Part shown: one piece after another, positions 10,708-23,700 of the stretch | Layout: each line of letters opens with the position of its first letter | How positions within the stretch are numbered: the stretch's first letter is position 1 | Source: Lytechinus pictus | Lineage: Eukaryota; Echinodermata; Echinoidea; Temnopleuroida; Toxopneustidae | Assembly: GCF_037042905.1 (NCBI RefSeq) | Contig: NC_087262.1 | Coordinates: forward strand, 4,674,001 to 4,738,000 | Reading direction: 5' to 3' | Length of the DNA: 64,000 nt | The notes under the pieces: model-generated | The model's input: only the letters and a program-made list of their open reading frames with translations | Database searches by the model: none | What the model was told of the DNA's origin: nothing | Translations under genes and position numbers: made by a program

Positions 10708-10866
10708 GGGGCCGGTTTCATGAAGAGATACAACTGTTGTAACTTTGCCATTATGGCAACTATCCATGGGAACCTTGATTTTGATTGGCTGCTGAGCCCT
10801 GTTGCCACGGTAGTTGCCATATTGGCAAAGTTACAACAGTTGTAACTCTTTATGAAACGGGCACCG
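10708..10866. mobile_element. Palindromic MITE (GTTACAAC family)
   Basis: GGGGCCGGTTTCATGAAGAG at the left and CTCTTTATGAAACGGGCACC at the right are inverted. ACAACTGTTGTAACTTTGCC and its complement follow inward. 159 bp. Confidence 0.75.
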
Positions 10867-11221
10867 GGTCGGTGTGAAAATAAAGGAACTAATATGTCAC
10901 CTACTTTTTCTTTATTTTAATCAAATGTTAATTATTTCTTTATTCCAGTGTGATTCCTCCCCAAACACGTAAAATTTCAATATTTGTTACCTATCAGTAC
11001 TGTGATTAAATGAAGTACAGTAATTATTTTGATGCTGCTAAATCAGCAATCATTGAAATATAATTGATAGGGGTCTACATTACAAAGAAATTAGCGAGTC
11101 ACTCAAATGATATCCACCCAAATGCTGCAATCGCGTACACATTGAAATCATGTAGTAGGGATCCCAAAACGAAAATCTAATTTTTAAAATCTATGTTTAA
11201 AAGCATTGAAAAGTACCTCAC

Positions 11222-11500
11222 CTGAATCAGCATATTCAAAAACCCCAAGTGAATGACTTTTAGTGTTCCAAAGAGATCTAAATATCTGTTAATCTGAGGC
11301 GAAATTAGGTCCGAATTGTGACAGATTTGTGTACAAATTTCTCTTTGAAATTTGGTCGACACGTACGGCACAGAGCTCGGCACTGAACGAGGGATTGTGG
11401 GCGTGTCCTTTCTCGTCTCGGTCTATTATTACGCAAATACACAACTCGAACGAAAGTACGTTCACCGTATCAGTTAGTCTCGGATCCGAGCTTATACAAA
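11222..11500 (-). other. Possible 5' non-coding exon and promoter of SELENOU1
   Basis: A strong minus-strand donor (CAG|GTGAGG, exon end 11222) lies downstream of a locally CpG-richer stretch (11340-11470). The first coding exon begins with an acceptor only 7 nt before the ATG, so an upstream non-coding exon is expected. The 5' limit is a guess. No reading frame is proposed. Confidence 0.35.
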
Positions 11501-11639
11501 TAAACAATGATTAAATAACAAGAAAATAATAGAAAGAAGAGAAAAGGGAAAATGAATGGCTCAAATGCAGTCGTTTGGTGACGGATAGTATGCTCTGACC
11601 TCTTGCTGATATAAGGATTAGATATGACATAAGTTTTAT

Positions 11640-12430
11640 GCCATGATAACTAAAGCATGGGGGGGGGGGCGAGGGCACTCTGACTTTCAAAATAATTAAC
11701 TATTTAAACATCTATATCTAGGCAATTAAGGGAGGGTCCGGGATTTCCAAAGGGGGGGGGGGGGGGCACTATTAGCCATGTTAGCGCTGGCAGTCAAAAA
11801 ATTTAGGGGGGCACCAAAATTTTTGACAAAAAAGGGGGGGGGCCGAAAAAAAATTTAGCCCCCCAAAAAGCTAACAACATCCCCCATAGGCAGCGGGGGG
11901 GGTGTGCCCCCCTAAATTTGAGGTGGGGGGACGATCGTCCCCCCCCCCCCCTAATTTTTTTGTTGATAACCTTTTTTTTTGCTTGTCAATTTTTTTTTCC
12001 TGCGTGCCCCCTAAATTCCAGTGGACCACCCTAAAAAATTAATGTGATCTCCCCTAAAATTTGGGTTGATAAACTTTTTTGGGGGAGGGGGCTTGTCACA
12101 AAATTTTGGTGGTCCCCCTCCCTAAATTTTTGATTTCCGCTGCCAATGGTCCCCACCTAAAATTTAGGGGGGACATGGCCTATGGAGGGCACATTTTCCC
12201 GATGCAAATTTGATGAGCATTACAAAATATTTTTTTACCAAAAATTGAAAGTCATTTCGTCCATAAAAATTGACAAGCAAAAAAATAGGGCATACATATA
12301 TATATCCTCACTTTCAAGGGGGCATGCTTGGGTAAAAAGGGCATGCTTATATTACAAATTACAATTTTGGCTCTCGATAATTATGCCCCTTGGATCCACC
12401 AGTAATCTAAGGGGAATTTTTTGTTTTTAG
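11640..12430. repeat. G-run/C-run element cluster
   Basis: More than ten runs of 7-14 G or C with interspersed AATTTTTG and CCCCCTAAATTT. Looks like several nested copies of the G/C-run family. No gene. Stretch 12431-13000 holds nothing recognisable. Confidence 0.6.
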
Positions 12431-13009
12431 TTTTGATATGGCTACCTTCTCGGAGGGCGTCCTCGCCGCGGTAGCTGGATAGTGCTGCAAAAGAGTAAGC
12501 CTTATACATCTTTTGCAGCATTAACTGACACTCCGAGACTTATAATTTTACCTTATACTTAAAAAATGAATAATAAAAAATAAAACATAAACACTTGTTT
12601 TTAGAGTAAGTTGATGCAAAATATATTCAGTCTGGGGCATGAAGACTTGGAACTCTGCCCCATATCATTGTGCTTGCCTCGCTCGATTTGTATCATTAAA
12701 AAAAAAAAAAAATGTTTCCACATTAAAATTTTGATCTAAGTACAATGGCCAGAAATAATAGTACGAATAAGCTAGCAGAATTTGTATCATATTACCCACA
12801 GTTTCTAAATCCTGTTTGCTTTATTCCACTTTTCCACTAAGATTCATCCCTTTTGCGTGTCATATGAAAGCAGTTTTGTGCGCAGATCTAGCGTACCGGT
12901 AGGACTACATGCAGTCATTAATAGGTCTCTTTAATTTTTTTTCCAACAATTGATGTCTCATGCTTTCTTTAAAATTAATAAATTAGAATCCTTGTATATG
13001 GCCCTGGGA

Positions 13010-13330
13010 AGTGGGGTGCTCGGGTTGTGACCCCCAAGTTTTTTTTTTTTTTTTTAGCTGGTGGTGCGTTTTTTTGTACACGTATATAGTTTAAAACAGG
13101 AAGAAGAATGACATTGATTTTTGTACCGCATTATTTTCATTAATAATTTTATTGGTAGAAATAAAATTAAAAAAACATTTTTCAAAACTATTCCGCGGCT
13201 CCTGGAAGAATGGAGAGATGGACGGAAGGAGAGAAATAAATAGGATGAAGGGGTGGATCCAGCTTTCGCCAAAGGGGGGGGGCCAATTTTTTTTTCACCA
13301 TTATTTTTCCCCAATCGGCCGCGCGAATAT
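13010..13330. repeat. G/C-run element copy
   Basis: Contains GGGGTGGATCCAGC and a G9 run followed by CCAATTTTTTTTTCACC. Same family as 6820-7055. Confidence 0.55.
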
Positions 13331-15119
13331 GATTTATATTTGTTTCTATGAAGAAATTGTCACTTCTTAGCTTTTGTCTTATAAATCAACATAAATATAT
13401 GATATCATAACCCTTTTTATATAATGCGAGCTAATTTATTAAAAAAATTATGTTTTTCCCCAAAGTTTGAAATTTCTGGGCAATGTTTATCATGAAAAAG
13501 ATGTGTATGCAACTAAATAATTACTAAGAACGCGAAGTGCGAACAGAATTGAAATCATAGGCACTTTTTGTAACTTAAACAGGATAGGTATATAACTTAG
13601 CAATATTGATGCGAAGCGCGGGCACAAAATTGGAAGATTTAGACCTAAAAACGAGACATGTCTAGTCATGTCTTTTAAATCATCATGGAAAAGGATGTCA
13701 AATTGCCGATCTTTGTTACTTTAATAATACTCGCGCAAAGCGCGAGCATAATATTTTTGTATACGTTTTGAACTGATCAAAAAGGTACCTGTTAAGGACT
13801 GCTTATTTCACTTAGCCATGGAGACGTTACATATTTCAACAATAAAATAATGCAAGCGCGAGCCGATTTTTTTTTTACACTTCTACATAAAGAATGGAAA
13901 ATTTTAATCGATTATTGTGACCATGAACAGGATCGTCGCTATAAAACAATTAATGCGAGCGCGAGCGGGAAAAAAAATCGAGATTTAGACCTAAAAAATG
14001 GGACACTCTATTCATGTTTTGTATAATAAGGATGAGTAATAGGGGTTCTTCCTACATAAAAAATGCGAGCACAAAGCGCTAGCAGAATTTTGTTTTTCAG
14101 AAACTGGATAATGATTGAAATACTAACAAGTTGAGTATCTAGATAGACATGCGCTCGCGTGTTTCCGATTTAGGCCTACAATCTAGGCATTCTGAATATA
14201 TATTTTAACATGAAATTTAAAATCAAAGCGAGCGCGAAGCGCGACCTTAAAATATTTGACATTCTGATCTGAAAAAGGGGTCAATTTCAGCTCAAGTACT
14301 TTGTGAGGTGGATTTGGATCGCACTTAATAAAGAGCTGATAGATTTGACAAAGGACCGGGACATGAAAGTGATGAATATCTTCCTATTCCTCTTGCTAAG
14401 CGCGAGATGAAACAGAAAGGACAATTAAACCATTAAAATTAATATCTGATCTATAAATGCCTAATGAGACGCGAAATCTGATGATAACATGGTATGAAAA
14501 CTGGAAATTTCAAGCACTTTTGTAATTATGAATATGATGTATCAGGTAATATTTTTAACCGTTTATGCGAGCGCAAGTCGCGAGCCAAAATTTGTATAAG
14601 GCCAAGTCACAAGGATTACCCTCCTTTTAACTGCCATTATCAATATGTTACTACATTATAAATCATGTATTTACTCTACATATGCATTAAATTCTGTGAA
14701 TCCCATAATCTTGAACCATTAATGCTTCTTTCTTTGACCCATGCTATTTCTGCCCATTTATCTCTTGAGTGTTTTTTTTCTCTCTCTCAAGGTGTGTATG
14801 GCACATTGAGGAGTATAGAATCATGTTGGAGATATTGAAAGGGGTAGAATAATTGAATGAAATTTATGGGGGGGGCAAAGATGTTGAGACAGAAAGGGGG
14901 TTTGAGAGAAAAGAGGGGAATTAACTATAAAGGAACAGCAGTCAGGAGAGGGAAAGAGAGAGAGGGGGGGGGGGAGGAAATCGAAGGAAGATATGCATAC
15001 GATAAAAGAGTCCTCGTAGAAAGAGTGAGAGAGAGAGGGGGGGGGGATATGGAACTGAGAGATCATAATGAGATAAGAAAGAAGTAGTAGTGCATGGGCG
15101 GATCTATCGCCAATAGGGG

Positions 15120-15530
15120 GGGGGTGCCAATTCGTCTACGGCCAACTTGTCCACTCACTACATGGTCTACTTTCATTTAGTCTTATGCCAATCTGTCCAT
15201 CAACATTTCGTCTAACAGCCACTGGTCCATTAACCATTTGGTCCAATCATCACTTTGTCTAATAACCATCTCGTCTATGACCATTTAGTCTCATAACCGG
15301 TTGGTCTAATACCCATTTTATTTTCATTCATTTTGCACAATAATACACTTATAGTCCAATTAGATGAAATGGTATATGGACCAAATGGCTTTTGGGTCCA
15401 CTGGTCATTAGACGGAATGGCATTAGACTAAATGAAGAAGAAAAAAGACTATGTGGTGAGTTGACGAACTGATGGACCAAACGATAGTAGACGAGTTGGC
15501 AATTAGACAAATTGGAAATAAACCGGGGAA
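15120..15530. repeat. Palindromic element of short GTCTAATNACCAT repeats
   Basis: Many 12-15-nt modules (TCGTCTA, CATTTGGTCTAAT, CATCAACATTTCG) run in one direction to about 15330. Their complements (GACGGAATGGCATTAGAC, GACGAGTTGGCAATTAG) follow to 15515. It sits inside the GCGAGCGC field. Confidence 0.65.
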
Positions 15531-16359
15531 GGGGCCGAAAAATATTTGCACCCGTATTTTCCACAATCAGCCGCTCAAAGTTAATAGGGGTAGTCCTAAC
15601 AGTCACTTCTTTATTCTCATTAAACAGCATACACAAAATACAATATACAATAATATCATAGCCCCTATATTGCAAGTGCGAAGCGCGAGCTAAAATATTT
15701 TTGAAATTTCATGTTTTTTATCCTCAAAATTGAACATTCTGGGCAATGTTTGTGAACTTGAACAAGATGCGTATTTTACTAAAATTGCTGCGAGCGCGAA
15801 GGAGCAAAAAAAAAGTAAGTAAGAAAAGAGAGAAATATACGTTCTGGCCTGATCGAAAAGGGACTTGCTAATGGCGGTTTACAGTTAGCCAAGAAGACGA
15901 TGCATATTTCAATCAAAATAATGCGAGCGCAAAGCTCGAGCTAAAATGTTTGAAATTCTGACCATAAAAATGGACATTCCAAGCACTTTGTGTATGAACA
16001 GAACACAGTGGGAGCACGAAGCGTGAGCGGATAACAATTGAGATATATAGACCTAAAAGGAACACTATTTTATATTTATGTTTTCTAAATCGTGAAAAGG
16101 GTGGGTAATTGGTTACCGTCTTACATTATTTTATAATGCAAGAGCGAGAAGATTTTTTTTTATATTCTAATCTGAAGCGAGATAATTTAAGCATGCTGTT
16201 TTCAATAAAGGATAAGCAGCCCGTCTCAATAAACATGCGTGTTCTAGAATTTGTGCATTCTTAATACACTTTTTACCACGGAAATCAATAATGCGAGCGC
16301 GAAGCGCGAACTGATAATATTGGATATTCCGATGTGAAAAGGTCAAATTAAGCACAATA

Positions 16360-16441
16360 TAGGTGGTTTGAATAAAAATGAATAAAACGGCTATTTCGAC
16401 TCTCCGTACGGCCGCCGCAGAGCAAATGTGACCGAGGTATA
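16360..16441. repeat. Half of a GAGCAAATGTGACCGAGGTAT MITE
   Basis: Right half only of the family seen complete at 32760-32926 and 51590-51722. Confidence 0.55.
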
Positions 16442-16734
16442 AATCAAAAAGAATAATGAAAGTTCAATGTCCTAGCTGACCGTACAGTATTTGTTTTGTA
16501 TTTTGACTGCAAAGCTTAAATGTCAAGCTCATATATATCAGCCTATTGAGCAATATGTACTCATCGAAAATAAGCAATGCGAGTGCGAAGCGCGAGCGAA
16601 AATTTCAATTTTGCATGTTCTTTTAAATCATCAAAGTCTCCCCTCCCTAATTTTATTCACTTTTCTCCCTCCCTTTCCCCCTCTCTTTTCCTTCTGTTTC
16701 TTCTTCCTTTCTCCATTTTTTGGTCTTTAATCCG

Positions 16735-17290
16735 CCAACAGGGAAGGGGGGATGACCCCCCCCCCCTGGATCCTTCTATGGTAGCGATGGGGAAAGCATT
16801 TGAATTATTCACCTCAAAGTGTTAAACGGGGAAAATAGGAAATGGCTAAATTTTGAAAATCATTAATGTGGAGCCCTATTCAAGTTTAGTTTCATCTATA
16901 TACACCTTGACAGGGGCTGATCCAGGATTTTCCAAAGTGGGGGCATTCAAGACCTAGTATGCTAAGAAAAAATCATTCCATACACAAAATTCCTGGGAAA
17001 AGTTGAAAAATAAGTCCTCACTTGAGAATGAACGACAAAATCCACTAACAAATATTTGATATATTACGGGAGGGGGCACCTTTATTTTTCTCCCCTTTCC
17101 TTATTCCTCATCCATTCCATAGGCAGATCCAGGTGCCGGACCCAATTATGGGCGGCGGCAACCCCTCCTACTGGCGGTGCGAAAATTAAAAAGGTAAAAA
17201 TTGTAGCCCCCCCCCCCCCCATTAGCAAAATTTTGATCTACACCGGGTATTTGTCTGTCGTACCTCCCAGTAAATGAAATAACAAAATAA
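16735..17290. repeat. G/C-run elements
   Basis: Several copies with GGGGCTGATCCAGGATTTTCC and C12 runs. Stretch 17290-17595 shows nothing further. Confidence 0.5.
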
Positions 17291-17596
17291 AAAAAAATCA
17301 CCGTTGCACTAGTATTAAAATTTTTGCGAGTCTTTATTTTTCAAATATTTTTGTTTATAATGGTATTCATTAATTATAATTATAGTGGAGGTTCGCATCC
17401 CGAGAATGTGAAATGAAAAAAAGAAAACAAAAATTGCACTGAACAGGAAACACTAAACGTCCTTGTCAATTCCAATTTACTCAAAGTCATTCAAATAAAA
17501 AAAATAAGCATCATTTTTTGATACCTTAACTTGTTCATCACGAATACAATGAAGCCGACAATTATTTGCTTTGTTTTGGATTAATCTTTATAATAA

Positions 17597-18300
17597 TTCA
17601 CTTCAAATAAAATTTATACATAAACAGGAACATATCACAGAAAAAAAATTAATTGCAGTTGTATAAAACATCATAGAAAATAACATGACTGATAAATTTT
17701 ATCTCGACAGGCACACTGCATGTTCATTCGATCATAAAACAATCGCGCTGTTTCACTCCTTGTACACGCACATCTCTACCAGTGTTGTTTCATCTTCATC
17801 TGCCTCAATGGCAAGGACACCAGCATGATTCATTCACTTCAAATAAAATTCATACATACATATACAGGAAATATCAAAGAAAATAATATAACAAATCAAT
17901 TGCAGTTGCATAAAACACGATAGAAAATAACATGGCAGATGAATTTTATCTCGACAGGCACACTGTTCATTCGATCATAAAACAATCGCGCTGTTTCACT
18001 CCTTGTACACGCACAACTCTATCAGTGTTGTTTCATCTTCATCTGTCCTCAATGGCAAGGACACCAGCATAATTCATTCACTTCAAATAAAATTCATACA
18101 TACATATACAGGAAATATCAAAGAAAATAATATAACAAATCAATTGCAGTTGCATAAAACACGATAGAAAATAACATGGCAGATGAATTTTATCTCGACA
18201 GGCACACTGTTTCATTCGATCATGAAACGATCGCGCTGTTTCACTCATTGTACACGCGCAACTCTATCTGAATTGTTTCATCTGTCCTCAATGCGGCAAA
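17597..18300. repeat. Tandem repeat, three units of about 240 bp
   Basis: Units begin CATTCACTTCAAATAAAATT and contain TTTTATCTCGACAGGCACAC, AATCGCGCTGTTTCACTCC and CAATGGCAAGGACACCAGCA. The third copy is more diverged at its right end. Confidence 0.85.
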
Positions 18301-20659
18301 CACCAGCAGTGCAGTGACGATAATAAGTTGCAGTTGCACGTGCGCGGAGAATGAATTAAATTCGGCGGCTGAGTAAAGTCTAGCGAGAAAGATACGTCAC
18401 CAGCGAACTTCACGATAGACCACGCCTACTTGCCGAGGTAACCAACGTTGATTGACGGCCCATTTTGTTTTTTGAGTAGTATGAAAAAGTGCAAGCATGT
18501 ATAAACTTCATTTTAGTTTGAATTCATTAAAAAAACACATTTTTCTTCTAATATAGATGTTTCAAACATATTCCATGTGGAAAACATAATTTTAAAAACA
18601 TTTATTGCTATATTTTTATCATGAAAAAAGGATTTCTTACGCAACAACAAGTATGATATGTGTGGGCAAGAGAACTACCGTTTAGTCATAAAGCATATTT
18701 TTTATGATTTTATTGTGAGCCTACTCAAAGGATTTTTGTTTATTTTTATGAATTTCCAGACCAAGTTCAACAGCGCCGTCTCGAGCTTGCAATAACGCAT
18801 GCGATCGCACGCATTTTTCTCCATAGCGAATACACGCGACGAAACTCTGTGGATTTCTCGTGGATTTAACCTCCAAACGTCACTTTCGATACCACATGAA
18901 GGTAAGACACTTCATCCCACATAAGTTAATTTAAATGTAGAAAACACAGGGCCTAATTTTTTTCACTAAGATGAACTAATTTGCTGAGGAAAAGCATTTC
19001 AATGCTCATTTTTGCCGTCGAGAACAGACGATGGTGGCAATGCACACTGTTTACGCACTTGCAATTGGCTTTTCATTTGCCCATAGCAATTTTGCTCAGT
19101 GGATCGGCCGACCTTTTGGTAACTCTACATGTAGATCAATTCAAGTGGGCAAACGCATAAAGTAATTTAACTTTAATTAAACTTAAATTAAACTATTATT
19201 TTTAATTCTTATTCAATTAATGCAATGCAGTCAACTCAATACAGACATGGACATAATTGCATGCTGGACATTGAAATGATCAGTAATCCAGTATCCATAT
19301 GAAAATTCATATAATTTGAATACGTGTGAAATTGCACACATGATAAACAAATGCTTTGTTAAACTTGGCTTTCCATACTCCTCAACGCAAAGACACCACG
19401 CACACGCTCGAAGCGAGCACCGGAACAGCGATTGAGATTTGCCCGACTCTGCTGGCCTAGCCTGCTCGGGCCGACTAGACTGCCTTCACTCGGAATATTC
19501 GAATGGAAGCTTGACGCCTTGAGGCTTGAGTCTGCAACTTTCTTTGACTTTGGTGGTCGCACTGTAACTTTAAGTTTGAGCAGTCCCGCGGAACTCATAA
19601 AATCCAGAGTAGAAATTCTGATCCCAAAAATGATGAACATTGGCTTACCTTTCAGAGTTTCCCCCGCAGTTGTTCTTATTTTTTGGTTTTTTTTTCAAAG
19701 AATTTTCAACCATGGATGCACTGCGAAAGCAGTACCCATCACAATTGGGTGTATGAGAAGCCTCAGGCAATAGCTAGCTTTTAATTGGTTTTTATAAAAA
19801 AATATAAAAAAATTCCCACAACTGCAAAAAACTTATCAAAATTCATAAAATTTGGCACTATTTCCTTATCAAAGCGTTATGGCACAAAAAAAAATCTACG
19901 GTATACAGTGTACGGTGTAAAATCGTGAGAGAATGATTATAAATTAAAGCCTAGCTTAAACTTAAAGCAGATAATATTGTGTTAAAAACAACAATCGAAA
20001 CAATGAATGATGTTGACTTTCATTTGGTAATTAGCTATCCTAAAGAATTCCCTGAAATAAGCCACTTTCCTGATCCTTTTTTTGGATAAAATCAGATATT
20101 TCCTGATATATAGCCTTATAGGTCTATTCCTGGTGAAATTTGACACAGTCATTTTATTTTATTTTTTCTATCTTTTGTTTTCCCCCTTTTTCTTTTTTTT
20201 AAATCTATTTTTACGAACCCTTTCTTAAAAAAACTTTTAAATTGTATTTTCACTGTTTGTTTGTTTTTTTTTTTTTTTTTTTTTTGGGGGGGGGGGGGTT
20301 CTTAATTTAATTGCTACTTTTGTCTCTCCCTCTTCCCCCTATTCAAATTTTATTTGTGGAGGTCTTTATCTTAGAGTAAGTTTTTCTCATGTATGATGAG
20401 ATGTTTTTGCTTCTTCTTTTTCTTCTGTCCTTGGTGTTAAATGGCAGCCATGTCAGAATTTGCTATTTTTGCATGCCGCAAGCCTTTACACATCCGATCC
20501 GCTGTATAGCCTCTAGTTTTTTTTCTTTTTAATTTTGTCACAGTACCAGAATAAGACTCCGTTACGGTCGGCACCACGTGTGAATGTGAAGAAAGAGAGT
20601 CGAAGGGATAAAGTTCTGCTCATATTTTTCACTATTTCGACATGATTTAACACCCTAAG
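18301..20659. other. Mostly single-copy DNA upstream of NOLC1
   Basis: No confident gene. Points of note are a CpG-bearing stretch ending in a donor-like CATGAAG|GTAAGAC at 18902, a locally GC-richer block at 19380-19600 whose open frames match nothing I recognise, and a T-run/G-run at 20260-20300. NOLC1's promoter lies at the right end. Confidence 0.4.
20575..20580 (+). promoter_or_regulatory. CACGTG E-box in the NOLC1 proximal promoter
   Basis: A perfect palindromic CACGTG lies 80 bp before the NOLC1 start codon. Ribosome-biogenesis genes, NOLC1 included, are known Myc/Max targets through this site in vertebrates. Use of this particular copy is inference. Confidence 0.5.
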
Positions 20660-20764
20660 ATGGCAGAAGCTACTCCAAGTCAATTGTTCCCTCACGTTTT
20701 GAAATATTTAATTCAAAATAAACTTGAAAAGGCAGCAAAATGGTTCAAAAAGGAAACCGGAACG
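20660..20764 (+). CDS. NOLC1: NOLC1 exon 1 (LisH)
   Basis: ATG at 20660 in a plain context, with no in-frame upstream ATG nearby. It encodes 35 residues, [17 protein letters not shown] to KKETGT, and ends in phase 0 at the donor GTGAGT. It lies about 80 bp downstream of a CACGTG E-box. CpG-rich sequence follows in the intron. Confidence 0.92.
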
Positions 20765-23700
20765 GTGAGTACCGAGAAAAGCAGGACCATGTCCACGCGT
20801 GTATGCTGGGTGCGCGGGCGGGAGCGAGCTCCGTCTTCAGCCAGCCGGGGCGGCGCGGCGGAACTCTGGGGCCGATTGCACGAAAGGGTCTTTGCAAGAC
20901 TGCTGGCTAGCGACCGACGGGTTTCCATTCTCAGCCGTTCTCTGATTGGTCAGTTAAGACTGTGTGTTCCGTGTGTGTATATGTGATGCGAAGCGTGCTG
21001 TACATATGTGTTCACTAGAAGTGTGGGCATAGAATAGATACCCAGTCGTTTTCTTGATTTTAACCTTACAATTAATAATGCATGTGAAGGATAGAAGTTT
21101 CTTACAGCTCTTAATTAACTGACTCTCTTTCCAAGCTTAAAATTATAATTATAATTGCTAAATTCCAATTATTTGATTTGTTTGTTTTAGAAAATTCTCC
21201 CATTATTAAAGAGTCTTCACTTGTGTTTCATTACATTATAGAATGTCCACTGTAATGAAAATGGAAACATGCCGGTCATTGGACAGTGTATTATAAAAAT
21301 GGAAACATGCTAGTCAATTGACCAGTATAATATGAAAATGGAAACATGCCGGTCAATTGACCATATGTTTCAGTGTATATGAAAATGGAAACATGCCGGT
21401 CAATTGACCATGCATATATGTTTCACTGTATAATGAAAATGGAAACATGCCGGTCAATTGACCATATGTTTCACTGTATAATGAAAATGGAAACATGCCG
21501 GTCAATTGACCATGCATATGTTTCACTGTATAATGAAAATGGAAACATGCCGGTCAATTGACCATATGTTTCACTGTATAATGAAAATGGAAACGTGCCG
21601 GTCAATTGACCATATGTTTCACTGTATAATGAAACTGGAAACATGCCGGTCAATTGACCGGTATATATGAAAATGGAAACATGCCGGTCGATTGACCATA
21701 TATTTCAGTGTATAATGAAAATGGAAACATGCCGGTCAATTGACCATATGTTTCACTGTATAATGAAAATGGAAACATGCCGGTCAATTGACCATATGTT
21801 TCACTGTATAATGAAAATGGAAACGTGCCGGTCAATTGACCATACGTTTCACTGTATAATGAAACTGGAAACATGCCGGTCAATTGACCGGCATATTTCC
21901 ACTTTTATTATACACTGAAACATACGGTAAACTGACCGGCATGTTTCCATTTCATTATACACTGGTCAATTGACCGGCATGTTTCCAGTTTTATTATACA
22001 GTGAAATATATGGTAAACTGACCGGCATGTTTCCATTTTCATATATATCAGTCAATTGACCGGCATGTTTCCGTTTTCATTATATACACTGAAATATACG
22101 GTCAATTGACCGGCGTGTTTCCATTTTCATTATACAGTGAAACATATGGTCAATTGACCGGCATGTTTCCATTTTCATTATACAGTGAAACATATGCATG
22201 GTCAATTGACCGGCATGTTTCCATTTTCATTATACAGTGAAACATATGGTCAATTGACCGGCATGTTTCCATTTTCATTATACAGTGAAACATATGCATG
22301 GTCAATTGACCGGCATGTTTCCATTTTCATTATACACTGAAATATATGGTCAATTGACCGGCATGATCCATTTTCATTATACAGTGAAACGTATGGTCAA
22401 TTGACCGGCATGTTTCCATTTTCATTATACAGTGAAACATATGGTCAATTGACCGGCATGTTTCCATTTTCATTATACACTGAAATATATGGTCAATCGA
22501 CCGGCATGTTTCCATTTTCATATATACCGGTCAATTGACCGGCATGTTTCCATTTTCATTATACACTGAAATATATGGTCAATCGACCGGCATGTTTCCA
22601 TTTTCATATATACCGGTCAATTGACCGGCATGTTTCCAGTTTCATTATACAGTGAAACGTATGGTCAATTGACCGGCACATTTCCATTTTCATTATACAG
22701 TGAAACATATGGTCAATTGACCGGCATGTTTCCATTTTCATTATACAGTGAAACATATGGTCAATTGACCGGCATGTTTCCATTTTCATTATACACTGAA
22801 ATATATGGTCAATCGACCGGCATGTTTCCATTTTCATATATACCGGTCAATTGACCGGCATGTTTCCAGTTTTATTATACAGTGAAATATATGGTAAACT
22901 GACCGGCATGTTTCCATTTTCATATATATCAGTCAATTGACCGGCATGTTTCCGTTTTCATTATATACACTGAAATATATGGTCAATTGACCGGCGTGTT
23001 TCCATTTTCATTATACAGTGAAACATATGGTCAATTGACCGGCATGTTTCCATTTTCATTATACAGTGAAACATATGCATGGTCAATTGACCGGCATGTT
23101 TCCATTTTCATTATACAGTGAAACATATGGTCAATTGACCGGCATGTTTCCATTTTCATTATACAGTGAAACATATGCATGGTCAATTGACCGGCATGTT
23201 TCCATTTTCATTATACACTGAAATATATGGTCAATTGACCGGCATGATCCATTTTCATTATACAGTGAAACGTATGGTCAATTGACCGGCATGTTTCCAT
23301 TTTCATTATACAGTGAAACATATGGTCAATTGACCGGCATGTTTCCATTTTCATTATACACTGAAATATATGGTCAATCGACCGGCATGTTTCCATTTTC
23401 ATATATACCGGTCAATTGACCGGCATGTTTCCATTTTCATTATACACTGAAATATATGGTCAATCGACCGGCATGTTTCCATTTTCATATATACCGGTCA
23501 ATTGACCGGCATGTTTCCAGTTTCATTATACAGTGAAACGTATGGTCAATTGACCGGCACATTTCCATTTTCATTATACAGTGAAACATATGGTCAATTG
23601 ACCGGCATGTTTCCATTTTCATTATACAGTGAAACATATGGTCAATTGACCGGCATGTTTCCATTTTCATTATACACTGAAATATATGGTCAATCGACCG

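Larger units (their letters stand above)
13500..16620. repeat. Field of GCGAGCGCGAAGCGCGAGC motifs
   Basis: At least 15 GC-rich motifs of the form GCGAGCGCGAAGCGCGAGC occur in otherwise AT-rich DNA, spaced roughly 100-250 bp. Each is preceded by an AAT or AATA context and followed by AAAATATTTG or GACATT-like sequence. This indicates a degenerate tandem repeat with one conserved palindromic core. No gene is visible. Confidence 0.7.

Noticed and set aside
19359-19773. Overlapping 93- and 113-codon frames on opposite strands
   Set aside because: No recognised domain, no convincing splice partners, and only a local GC-richer block to explain the open frames.
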